Shown: positions 1-5,675, counted from the stretch's first letter. The stretch: DNA of 5,675 nucleotides from CAYUAI01 sp964442745 (GCA_964442745.1 CAYUAI010000154.1:1-5675); one strand, 5' to 3'. Program-made: numbers and translations. Notes: generated by a model not told the origin, from the letters alone.

Positions 1-175
1 TTCATGGTTGATACAGCGTTAATATTCTTGCGTCAGGTTCGTGCTCGCCTGTTGTGCCAATTTTTCGGTATTGAGTCAGCTATCAACGCCCCATTTTTCA
101 CTTATTGTTTCACTTTTTAACTGTTCAATCGGGTTTTTACATTTTAACAGTGATATTATCGACGAAAAGGCGTGA
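1..175. other. Left-edge stretch without a recognisable gene
   Basis: The plus strand is open from the first base to a TAA at 118-120 (40 codons, entering from outside the window). The peptide is hydrophobic and aromatic-rich and resembles nothing I recognise. The frame of the downstream transposase is also open through much of this stretch but is closed by TGA at 173-175. The sequence may be the broken upstream part of that transposase or foreign DNA joined to it; I cannot tell which. Confidence 0.3.
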
Positions 176-883
176 AATAAAGACTCACAGATAATTGCTG
201 GGATGGTGGGTACCATGACGCTCTATGATAAAAAGAGGGAACGTCTACACACCACCTATGTCGCGGCCTCGCCTGAATATGGAAAAGAAACGTTTTTTGA
301 GCGACTTGAACGAGAGATTCTCAGAGAAAAAGAACACTATCCCAACGCCGAGACGATAGGCATAGCGGATGGGGCTAGCGATAACTGGCCATTTCTAGAA
401 AAGCACACCTCGAAAAAAATCCTCGACTTTTGGCATGTTACTGAGTATCTCTCTGCCGCCTCACTGGCGGTCTTTCCCCCAAAAAGTTTGGCGGCGGAGC
501 GAGAACAATGGTTAGAACAGTCATGCCATGATTTGAAGCACAAAAAAGGCGCCGCGACAAGAATCTTAAATCAGTTAAAAGAATGCACAGAAAAGCGCTT
601 GAGCCAGGAAGTAAAAGAAAAATTATCGGCCGCGATGACCTATTTCAAAAATAATATCAAAGCCGGTCGAGTGAAATATTATCAACATACCGAGAAGAAT
701 TTACCCATCGGCTCAGGTGTCATTGAAGCGGCGTGCAAAACAATCATCAAACAACGCTTGGGTGCGACAGGCGTGCGATGGAAAGAAATGATATTGAGTC
801 TCCGGTCGTTGGTTAAAACGCCAGGTCGTTGGCATCAATTTTGGGAGAAAATTAATATTTCGGGTGTGCCCGCTTTACTCTAA
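176..883 (+). pseudogene. ISKra4-family transposase, C-terminal half (5' truncated)
   Basis: This is the C-terminal part of a cut-and-paste DDE transposase of the ISKra4 family. The first ATG in the open frame is at 203 and gives 226 residues, about half the usual family length. Family hallmarks, numbered from that ATG, are the PEYGKE block (about 24-29), GIADGASDNWPFLEKHT (53-69) with the probable catalytic D56, LDFWHVTEY (74-82), and GSGVIEAACKTIIKQRL (170-186) with the probable catalytic E175, followed by a GRWHQFW tail (208-214). Similarity seems to continue a few codons upstream of the ATG (IIAGMVGT), until the frame is closed by TGA at 173-175. The ATG at 203 is therefore probably an internal methionine and not a true start. 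The N-terminal region that normally carries the first catalytic aspartate is missing, so the protein is unlikely to be active. Family assignment is from remembered motifs; the loss of activity is inference. Confidence 0.85.
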
Positions 884-894
884 CATTATATTAA

Positions 895-904
895 GGCAGC
901 ACCC
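895..904. repeat. Possible right terminal repeat of the ISKra4 element
   Basis: GGCAGCACCC lies 12 bases after the transposase stop codon, where the right end of the element is expected. Read inward from the end it is GGGTGCTGCC, a plausible IS end beginning with a G run. No matching left copy is present in the window, consistent with loss of the left part. Tentative. Confidence 0.3.
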
Positions 905-905
905 T

Positions 906-1191
906 TTAGGAGACCCAAGAGCCCTCTGGTTCTTGATTAAATTCTGTGGGGGCGCTCATTAGCTTGCTTAGGCGGTTAAAATCCGCTTTGCTGAGGAAGT
1001 TATTGCGGTGGGCGCGTTTAACTTGTTGCTCAATGGGAGGTGTCTTTAAGCGCTTTTTGAATTTGTACTTTTAAGCTGATATCTTTGACTTTAGCCATTA
1101 ACAAATTGTCATGCACAATTTGCTTGCCTTGCTTTTTCTCCAGCGTTTTTAATCTGATGACACATATTGTACAGCCTATTTGAAGTATTCA
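906..1191 (-). pseudogene. Broken minus-strand reading frames, unknown origin
   Basis: Two overlapping open stretches look like coding remnants. The downstream one ends at TAA (906-908), is open back to 1070, and is polar and charged, with blocks such as KRAHRNNFLSKADFNRLSKL and a final EGSWVS. The upstream one, in another frame, is open from about 1191 to a TGA at 1030-1032 and contains LEKKQGKQIVHDNLLMAKVK. The two can be joined by a single frame change between 1041 and 1070, which would give about 90 codons ending at 906. No start codon with a good ribosome binding site is visible and I do not recognise the family. The stop codon lies two bases from the putative ISKra4 end, so the element may have inserted next to, or into the end of, this gene. 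Which frame is original is not resolvable by eye. Confidence 0.3.
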
Positions 1192-1459
1192 TAAGTTAGC
1201 ATTGGTGTGGGTAAGTTCTGCCATGCAGCAAAATACCCCAATCCTGGTCGCTTGTGAATTCTGTGGCCATCCTTACGATAAGTTCTGGGCTATGCTCGCT
1301 AATTAATCAATCGCGAGGTGAGAGATTAATCTTAAGTTCATCGGAATAGAGATCCACACTGGCCGTCACGAAAAATCGTTGTACTACTACGGGAGTGCTT
1401 TTTTATTGATCGCTGGTAGTACTTTTTCGAGTCCAAGCAGGGCTCATTCCTAAGATTGT
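1192..1459. other. Intergenic stretch with faint minus-strand coding remnant
   Basis: On the minus strand a 36-codon open stretch runs from 1306 to a TAA at 1196-1198. It includes ELIVRMATEF and DWGILLHGR, which look protein-like, and it may belong to the same debris as the frames at 906-1191. A spaced inverted repeat GTACTAC/GTAGTAC occurs at 1381-1387 and 1416-1422, followed by five T. Its 28-base loop makes it a poor terminator. No intact gene, tRNA or rRNA is seen here. Confidence 0.25.
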
Positions 1460-1483
1460 CTTGCGTGAAAATGATAAACTGAG

Positions 1484-1492
1484 TGATATGAT
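1484..1492 (+). promoter_or_regulatory. Candidate extended -10 promoter for arfB
   Basis: TGATATGAT fits the extended -10 pattern TG-N-TATAAT, with TATGAT at 1487-1492 matching five of six bases. A weak -35-like TTGCGT at 1461-1466 is 20 bases upstream, too far for a strong sigma-70 site, but extended -10 promoters tolerate a poor -35. The predicted leader is only about 15 bases, with a weak GAAAG (1504-1508) as ribosome binding site before the ATG at 1514. Confidence 0.4.
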
Positions 1493-1513
1493 TGATGTGT
1501 AACGAAAGTTAAA

Positions 1514-1924
1514 ATGTTGAGAATAAACCACAAAATTTCCATTGCTGATCATGAGGTCGAAGTGGCCGCCATCCGTGCTCAGGGTGCCGGCGGTCAAAAT
1601 GTCAACAAAGTGGCTACGGCAATTCACTTGCGGTTTGATATCAATGCCTCCTGTTTGCCGGCGATGGTCAAGCAGCGACTATTGTTTTTAAAAGATCAAC
1701 GGGTGAGCCGTGACGGTGTGATTATTATTAAGGCACAACAATATCGCCGTCAGGAACAAAACCGTGAGGATGCTTTGCAGCGATTAAAGGCGATGATACT
1801 TAGCGTGTTGGCCACGCCAAAAAGACGCATTGTTACTAAGCCCACAAGAAATTCACAGAAAAGACGTCTGGATAGTAAAACCAAACATGCACGTCTTAAA
1901 TCTTTGCGTAAACCGGTGGTGTGA
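1514..1924 (+). CDS. arfB: Alternative ribosome-rescue factor B (peptidyl-tRNA hydrolase YaeJ)
   Basis: ArfB is a codon-independent release factor homologue. It binds ribosomes stalled on truncated mRNA, places its basic tail in the empty mRNA entry channel and hydrolyses the peptidyl-tRNA, acting as a backup to tmRNA. The 136-residue product matches the family's usual length of about 140. The catalytic GGQ is at 26-28 inside IRAQGAGGQNVNK, followed by the conserved AIHLRFDI block (about 36-43) and DGVIIIKAQ (66-74). Residues about 103-136 are rich in Lys and Arg, as expected for the C-terminal tail that folds in the ribosome. The absence of codon-recognition domains and the short length separate it from RF1, RF2 and PrfH. 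The start is the only ATG that gives the full N-terminal strand. yaeQ follows 40 bases downstream in the same direction. A hairpin with a T tract overlaps the stop codon. The gene looks intact. Confidence 0.96.
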   Translation: MLRINHKISIADHEVEVAAIRAQGAGGQNVNKVATAIHLRFDINASCLPAMVKQRLLFLKDQRVSRDGVIIIKAQQYRRQEQNREDALQRLKAMILSVLATPKRRIVTKPTRNSQKRRLDSKTKHARLKSLRKPVV

Positions 1925-1941
1925 ACCTTCACATTTTTTTT
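1920..1941 (+). terminator. Small hairpin plus T tract overlapping the arfB stop codon
   Basis: TGTGA (1920-1924) pairs with TCACA (1929-1933) around ACCT, and the inner A-T can extend the stem to six. Eight T follow directly (1934-1941). The TGA stop codon of arfB (1922-1924) lies in the left arm. The stem is short and AT-containing, so this is at best a weak intrinsic terminator or attenuator between arfB and yaeQ. Confidence 0.4.
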
Positions 1942-1964
1942 GAAACGTTAGGGTAAAAAATCAT

Positions 1965-2501
1965 ATGGCCTTGAAAGCGACTATTTTCAAAGTAGAATTG
2001 AATATTGCGGATATGGATCGGCATTATTATCAAGATCATGTATTGACGATTGCCCGTCATCCTTCAGAAAGCGATGAACGCATGATGCGAAGAATTCTGG
2101 CTTTTTCAATGCATGCGCAGGCGGATTTGTGCTTCACTAAAGGTCTGTGTGTGGATGATGAGCCAGACTTGTGGCAAAAGAATCTGACGGATGACATTGA
2201 GGTGTGGATTGATCTGGGGCAGCCGGATGAAAAACGTGTAAAGAAGGCCTGTGGTCGAGCAAAGCAGGTTTATGTTTATCCATACAATACCCGTAGTGCC
2301 ACCGTATGGTGGCAACAGATGGAAAGTAAGCTGGCACGATTTAATCACTTGAAGGTGATTCATTTACCGGAAGAACAGGCAACGACACTGGTAAAACTCG
2401 CTAAAAGAAATATGTGTTTACAGTGCTCGCTTCAGGATGGTGAAATTTGGTTGGGGGATGAGGAAAAAACCGTACATATCCGGCCGGATGTGTGGAAGTG
2501 A
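1965..2501 (+). CDS. yaeQ: YaeQ family protein
   Basis: YaeQ is a conserved proteobacterial protein of about 180 residues whose solved members have a PD-(D/E)XK nuclease-like fold. No reaction is firmly established; E. coli yaeQ was noted for suppressing loss of RfaH in multicopy. This 178-residue product matches the family along its whole length: MALKATIFK at the start, ARHPSESDERMMRRILAF (30-47), GLCVDDEPDLW (60-70), IEVWIDLGQPDEKRVKKAC (78-96), VYPYNTR (104-110), WWQQ (115-118) and LQDGEIWL (156-163). The acidic cluster at 65-68 and the E79-D83 strand correspond to the putative nuclease-like active site. No signal peptide or membrane segment is visible, so it should be cytosolic. AGGG at 1950-1953 is a possible Shine-Dalgarno, spaced rather far (11 bases). 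It may be co-transcribed with arfB if the intervening hairpin is read through. In E. coli the two genes are also adjacent, but with yaeQ first. Confidence 0.95.
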   Translation: MALKATIFKVELNIADMDRHYYQDHVLTIARHPSESDERMMRRILAFSMHAQADLCFTKGLCVDDEPDLWQKNLTDDIEVWIDLGQPDEKRVKKACGRAKQVYVYPYNTRSATVWWQQMESKLARFNHLKVIHLPEEQATTLVKLAKRNMCLQCSLQDGEIWLGDEEKTVHIRPDVWK

Positions 2502-2540
2502 TGTGTCGGCACTGGATGAATACTACTAGTGCCGACACAT
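2501..2540. repeat. Perfect 13-bp inverted repeat between convergent yaeQ and ybiT
   Basis: ATGTGTCGGCACT (2501-2513) is exactly complementary to AGTGCCGACACAT (2528-2540). Inner G-T and G-C pairs extend the stem to 15, leaving a 10-base loop. It begins on the last base of the yaeQ stop codon and ends seven bases before the ybiT stop codon. The position suggests a shared bidirectional transcription stop or a 3'-end stabiliser. Neither side has a T tract, so it is not a textbook intrinsic terminator. Confidence 0.6.
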
Positions 2541-2547
2541 ATCAAAA

Positions 2548-4140
2548 TTAGGTGACACCTTGACTGCGCAAATAATCTTCGTAAGTTCCGGCGAAGTTTG
2601 TCACACCCGTGGCGCTGATTTCAATGATACGGGTGGCCAGTGATGAAACAAATTCCCGGTCGTGACTGACGAAAATCAAGGTGCCGGGATAATTTTCCAA
2701 GGCAAGATTGAGTGACTCGATGGATTCCATGTCCATGTGGTTGGTGGGTTCATCCATGACGAGAATGTTGGGTTGTTGTAGCATCAGTTTGCCGTATAAC
2801 ATACGACCCTTCTCTCCACCGGATAATACTTTTACCGATTTTTTGATTTCGTTTTGTGAAAATAACAAACGACCCAAGGTGCCGCGAATGATTTGCTCGT
2901 CATCGGTTTCCTTACCCCACTGTGCCATCCAGTCGTAAAGTGTTATGTCTCCATGGAAATCGGCGGCGTGGTCCTGGGCAAAATATCCGATATTGGCGTT
3001 CTCCGACCATTTAATGGTGCCGGCAGAGGGTTCCAGTTCATTGACCAGGCAGCGTAATAAAGTGGTTTTGCCAATCCCGTTAGGGCCGATAATGGCGACC
3101 CGTTCGCCGACTTCGGTGAGCAGGTTGATGTTACTGTATAACAAATTTTTGTCAAATTTTTTGGCTAAGCCTTCTACTTCCAACGCCAAGCGATGCAGTT
3201 TTTTCTCTTGATTGAAACGGATAAATGGATTTTGTCGACTTGAGGGTTTGACATCTTCTAGTTTGATTTTTTCGATTTGCTTGGCGCGGGAGGTGGCTTG
3301 TTTGGCTTTCGAGGCGTTGGCAGAAAAGCGGCTGACAAACGTTTGTAGATCCGCAATCTGAGATTTTTTCTTGGCATTGTTGGCAAGTAATCGCTCGCGT
3401 GCCTGGGTTGAGGCTATCATATAGTCGTCATAGCTGCCGGGGTAAATCCGCAGCTCACCGAAGTCTAGGTCGGCCATATGGGTACACACGCTGTTAAGAA
3501 AGTGACGATCATGGGAAATAATGATCATGGTACTGTTGCGCTGGTTGAGAATATTTTCCAGCCAGCGAATGGTATTGATATCCAGGTTATTGGTGGGCTC
3601 GTCGAGCAGAAGAATGTCCGGATTGGCAAATAAGGCCTGTGCGAGTAATATTCGTAGCTTCCAGCCAGGTGCCACGACACTCATCAATCCTCCATGTTGT
3701 TCCACGGGGATATCTAGACCCAGCAGTAATTCGCCGGCACGGGATTCGGCGGTGTAACCATCTAGTTCGGCAAAATGTACTTCGAGCTCGGCGACTTTCA
3801 TACCGTCGTCTTCGGTCATTTCCGGTAGTGAATAGATGCGGTCCCGTTCTTCCTTGATTTTCCACAATTCTTCATGACCCATGATGACGGTATCAATAAC
3901 GGTGCAGTTTTCAAAGGCGAACTGGTCCTGGCGCAACTTGCCGAGTCTTTCATCGGGGGCGTAGGAAACGTTACCGGCGGTGGGTTCCAGGTCGTCCCCA
4001 AGGATTTTCATCAGTGTGGATTTTCCGCAACCGTTGGCGCCGATCAGGCCGTATCGATTGCCGCTGCCAAATTTGACAGAAATGTTTTCGAACAAGGGCT
4101 TAGCCCCGAATTGCATGGTGATATTTGCTGTGCTTAACAA
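2548..4140 (-). CDS. ybiT: ABC-F family ATPase YbiT
   Basis: YbiT is a cytosolic ABC-F protein: two fused ATP-binding domains without membrane segments, a class that acts at the ribosomal E site to control or rescue translation. The 530 residues equal the E. coli protein in length. Domain 1 has Walker A GANGCGKST (34-42), Q-loop RQDQF (70-74), a degenerate signature VAPGWKLRILLAQ (156-168) in place of LSGGQ, Walker B DILLLDEPTNNLD (175-187) and the SHDR switch (209-212). The inter-domain PtIM linker is about 235-315, with RFSANASKAKQATSRAKQ at 271-288. Domain 2 has Walker A GPNGIGKTT (352-360), LSGGEKGRM (439-447), Walker B ILVMDEPTNHMD (459-470) and SHDR (492-495). The APGWKLR variant is normal for YbiT and separates it from EttA, Uup and YheS. 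The start is TTG (4138-4140), supported by an SD and by alignment of MLSTANITMQFG with family N-termini; the first ATG is eight codons later and would clip the first strand. The gene is monocistronic here. Confidence 0.97.
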   Translation of the reverse strand: MLSTANITMQFGAKPLFENISVKFGSGNRYGLIGANGCGKSTLMKILGDDLEPTAGNVSYAPDERLGKLRQDQFAFENCTVIDTVIMGHEELWKIKEERDRIYSLPEMTEDDGMKVAELEVHFAELDGYTAESRAGELLLGLDIPVEQHGGLMSVVAPGWKLRILLAQALFANPDILLLDEPTNNLDINTIRWLENILNQRNSTMIIISHDRHFLNSVCTHMADLDFGELRIYPGSYDDYMIASTQARERLLANNAKKKSQIADLQTFVSRFSANASKAKQATSRAKQIEKIKLEDVKPSSRQNPFIRFNQEKKLHRLALEVEGLAKKFDKNLLYSNINLLTEVGERVAIIGPNGIGKTTLLRCLVNELEPSAGTIKWSENANIGYFAQDHAADFHGDITLYDWMAQWGKETDDEQIIRGTLGRLLFSQNEIKKSVKVLSGGEKGRMLYGKLMLQQPNILVMDEPTNHMDMESIESLNLALENYPGTLIFVSHDREFVSSLATRIIEISATGVTNFAGTYEDYLRSQGVT

Positions 4141-4147
4141 GAGAATG

Positions 4148-4151
4148 CCTC
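4148..4151 (-). promoter_or_regulatory. Shine-Dalgarno supporting the TTG start of ybiT
   Basis: On the minus strand GAGG lies seven bases before the TTG at 4140-4138, ideal spacing. The frame is closed just upstream by TGA (4150-4152), which overlaps this site, so no upstream ATG is possible. This fixes the start as TTG. Confidence 0.75.
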
Positions 4152-4207
4152 AATTTAGATGATTACCCAGTGCGGTATTGCCGGGGGAGGTTAAAAAATT
4201 GTCGCGC

Positions 4208-4238
4208 ATTATCCCATAAAAACCGTTTGTTTTCGCAA
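4208..4238 (-). promoter_or_regulatory. Candidate promoter of ybiT
   Basis: Reading the minus strand, GATAAT (4213-4208) is a five-of-six -10 box preceded by TGG (4216-4214), an extended -10. TTGCGA (4238-4233) is a possible -35 at 19 bases. The predicted transcript starts near 4200, giving a leader of about 60 bases before the TTG start. Confidence 0.5.
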
Positions 4239-4456
4239 ATTTTTCAGCTTGTTTTTCCCGTAAAAAGCGGTATTGATCGGTAAATCAAGTCTGGCAAGCC
4301 TCGAAATACCCTGGGCGGGGCATCATATTTATATGGAGGAGGGAAGGTCGGGTGAATTATATCATTAGGTATACCTGAAGTAAAAACTAAGCCTTGTCCA
4401 ATACTAAATGAGTCTAAATAGGTGAAATAAGCTCAATTCCTGTTCATGGTTCACGG
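4239..4456. other. Intergenic stretch before the transposase pseudogene
   Basis: No ORF, RNA gene or convincing hairpin is visible. It contains a perfect 10-base palindrome AGGTATACCT (4367-4376), which could be an operator-like site or chance. The left end of the following insertion element should lie somewhere here, but I cannot identify its terminal repeat. Confidence 0.3.
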
Positions 4457-5010
4457 ATGAAAACGATCATAAATGTAGGTAATCTGACCATAATAGAGTC
4501 CCTTGAGCATTTTCTAGAGGGCAACCCAGCCATTGCCTTTCGTGTTTTAGGTGAAAAATCCGATCGCTACCAATTTGTGGAAAAGATATTGGTGAAGTTT
4601 CGATATATCACTTGCTGGAAAAGCGACAAAGGTATCATCACGCGTAAGTCACCGGGTATTCTCGCCAACAACTCACACGACTCATTGGTCAATACAAAAA
4701 ACAGGATACGTAAAATGGAAGCCTTGTCGTACTCAAGGATTTTCATGTCAGTACACGGCAAAAGACATTCGTTTATTAGCCAAAACAGATGAGTTGCATG
4801 ATACGCCTTGTGGCCATGCGATTAAGAAAACTTGTGAACGCGTCTATCATGTTCTTGGCGAAACTGAATATGAAAGGTTAGCCGCTATTTCCGTGTCACA
4901 TATTATATAATTTGGGGGCGTCAACGGGGTATCGACGACAACGGAGACATTTTGAAAAAACAAACCTAGGACCAATCTCTATTGGTGAGTGGCGAAAACT
5001 TCAATTGTGT
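4457..5010 (+). pseudogene. Integrase-type DDE transposase remnant with three frameshifts
   Basis: The N-terminal third of a bacterial integrase-core (rve-type DDE) transposase can be followed only by changing frame. Segment 1 (4457-4645) carries IESLEHFLEGNP, RYQFVEKILVKFRYIT and KGIITR. Segment 2 (4648-4700, another frame) carries VTGYSRQQLTRLIGQYKK, the helix-turn-helix region. Segment 3 (4701-4904) carries YTAKDIRLLAKTDELH, KKTCERVYHVLGETEYERLA and ISVSHI. Segment 4 (4906-5010) carries YNLGASTGYRRQRRHFEK and ISIGEWRK. The first break fits a roughly 10-base deletion after R63, the second the loss of one A in the A run at 4696-4701, and the third one extra base at about 4905. Homology stops at about 5005, before the catalytic D-D-E domain, so the rest of the element is gone. 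The naive 111-residue ORF ending at 4792 is therefore only partly real sequence. Recognition of the family is from memory; the element is inactive by inference. Confidence 0.8.
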
Positions 5011-5013
5011 ATT

Positions 5014-5019
5014 AAGGAG
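5014..5019 (+). promoter_or_regulatory. Strong Shine-Dalgarno before the small ORF at 5027
   Basis: AAGGAG with a seven-base spacer to the ATG at 5027 is the best ribosome binding site in the window. It chooses 5027 over the in-frame upstream ATG-less part and the GTG or ATG candidates near 4982. Confidence 0.5.
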
Positions 5020-5026
5020 AAAGACT

Positions 5027-5197
5027 ATGAGCGCCTCAATTAAAATTCGCCGAATGTGGGTTAGGAATGGGCACGCAATAGCTTCCCGGTTTTGCATCTC
5101 ATCTTCCGCCCGTCTTGGCCCGTTCTTCGGCAATGGCGCCTGCATTGCTCTAATTACCTACATCCATGTAGGCATCCATCACAAAAGCTCGAAATAG
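5027..5197 (+). CDS. Small hypothetical protein (56 aa), possibly a chimeric start
   Basis: ATG at 5027 opens a 56-codon frame ending at TAG (5195-5197), preceded by a strong AAGGAG site. The product starts MSASIKIRR, is basic at first, and becomes hydrophobic around PFFGNGACIALITYIHVG, too short and interrupted for a confident membrane helix. I do not recognise it. The frame starts about 20 bases after homology to the upstream transposase ends, so the ribosome binding site and first codons may be the start of another gene whose body was replaced. The 3' part overlaps a repeat-like sequence with a hairpin (5157-5172), which argues against a conserved protein. Expression is possible, function unknown. 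Confidence 0.3.
   Translation: MSASIKIRRMWVRNGHAIASRFCISSSARLGPFFGNGACIALITYIHVGIHHKSSK
5157..5172. repeat. Short palindromic hairpin, REP-like
   Basis: CCTACAT (5157-5163) and ATGTAGG (5166-5172) form a seven-base inverted repeat around CC. With the adjoining GCATCCATC it resembles the short palindromic units that recur between genes in many gammaproteobacteria. Only one copy is visible here, so repetitiveness is not shown. Confidence 0.35.
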
Positions 5198-5273
5198 AAC
5201 GACGATTCCTGCCCTTTTGTTCACTCAGAACGAACTAATACAAACCCAATCTGGGCGCCAAACAGGGAAGTTA

Positions 5274-5675
5274 TTACATGCCCATTCCTAAGCTTGCTAA
5301 GATCTCTAAGGCATTCATCACTGGGTTTAATTCAAATTGGAGACGTATCTCATCCCAGACGTGTTCAAAGACGTCTTTACGCGTATGCCAGGTGCGAGGT
5401 GGTTTAGGGTGTTTTGTATTTTTGCTGCGACGATAAAATCGATCATCTGAAGGGCTTGCTTCTGGTGTCAATGGCTGTTTTTCATTGTCCCGACTTTGGT
5501 TGTTGACAGTTGACAATACTCTCCAAGCCGTAAAAGATCTGATCAGCACATTTTTAACTCGACTGGAGGCAACGGCGTAGTTAATTTTCTTTCGCTGATT
5601 TTGAAACGCTTGTGTGATGTTAGCATCGTTTACATGGAAGCTTTTTTGGATTTCTGCGCCGGTGCAAATCAATTT
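5274..5675 (-). pseudogene. DDE transposase fragment, partial at the right edge and 3' truncated
   Basis: The minus-strand frame is open from the window edge to TAA at 5274-5276, about 133 codons. Because it is open at 5675 the true start may lie outside; a TTG at 5672-5670 is the first possible start inside. The C-terminal part carries PRTWHTRKDVFEHVWDEI, matching the conserved segment that follows the helix-turn-helix and precedes the catalytic core in a group of integrase-core transposases. The N-terminal part (about 5560-5660) is helix-rich and polar, with VNDANITQAFQNQRKK, and could be DNA-binding. After NPVMNALEILASL the family would continue for several hundred residues, but here it ends in GMGM and a stop. 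The catalytic domain is thus absent, and the fragment must be a remnant or cut by a junction near 5280. Family assignment is moderate confidence. Confidence 0.55.

Noticed and set aside
1381..1427. GTACTAC/GTAGTAC pair followed by T as a terminator
   Set aside because: The 28-base loop and seven-base arms make it too weak to call.
1403..1627. Minus-strand ORF of 74 codons overlapping the start of arfB
   Set aside because: It overlaps the conserved GGQ region antisense and shows no family signal of its own.
2106..2363. Minus-strand ORFs inside yaeQ
   Set aside because: They are shadows of a conserved coding sequence.
2708..4162. Plus-strand ORFs of 60-90 codons opposite ybiT
   Set aside because: They lie antisense to a fully conserved 530-residue ABC-F gene and have no recognisable motifs.
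4982..5026. Upstream extension of the small ORF to a start at 4982
   Set aside because: This part overlaps the end of the transposase remnant in another frame, and the strong ribosome binding site points to 5027.
1..5675. CRISPR array, tRNA or rRNA genes, riboswitch, toxin-antitoxin pair or defence system
   Set aside because: No regularly spaced repeats, cloverleaf or rRNA-like stretches, or matching protein families were seen; the non-housekeeping content is IS debris.

Overview
The window looks like a gammaproteobacterial chromosome of moderate GC. Three well-preserved housekeeping genes sit between decayed insertion sequences. The closest relatives I recognise for all three intact genes (ArfB, YaeQ, YbiT) are the Escherichia coli proteins. 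The number and decay of transposase remnants suggests a genome with past IS expansion, but the species cannot be named from this window.

Layout. Positions 1-905 hold the C-terminal half of an ISKra4-family transposase whose 5' part is lost, ending near a possible terminal repeat. Positions 906-1306 carry broken reading frames on the minus strand that look like gene debris of unknown origin. Positions 1460-2501 carry arfB and then yaeQ, both on the plus strand, with a candidate extended -10 promoter before arfB and a small hairpin plus eight T overlapping the arfB stop codon. A perfect 13-bp inverted repeat fills the short gap to ybiT, which runs convergently on the minus strand (2548-4140) from a TTG start with its own Shine-Dalgarno and a candidate promoter near 4208-4238. 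Positions 4457-5010 hold an integrase-type transposase pseudogene readable only by switching frame three times. A 56-codon ORF with a strong ribosome binding site starts just where that homology fades. At the right edge (5274-5675) a second DDE transposase fragment lies on the minus strand, truncated at its 3' end.

Functionally the intact genes lean towards translation. ArfB rescues stalled ribosomes by hydrolysing peptidyl-tRNA, and YbiT is an ABC-F ATPase of the ribosome-associated class. YaeQ is a conserved protein of uncertain role with a PD-(D/E)XK-like fold that also neighbours arfB in E. coli. I do not see a convincing new multi-gene system. The most interesting points are the terminator-like hairpin on the arfB stop codon, the strong-SD small ORF at a pseudogene junction, and the unrecognised minus-strand debris beside the IS end.
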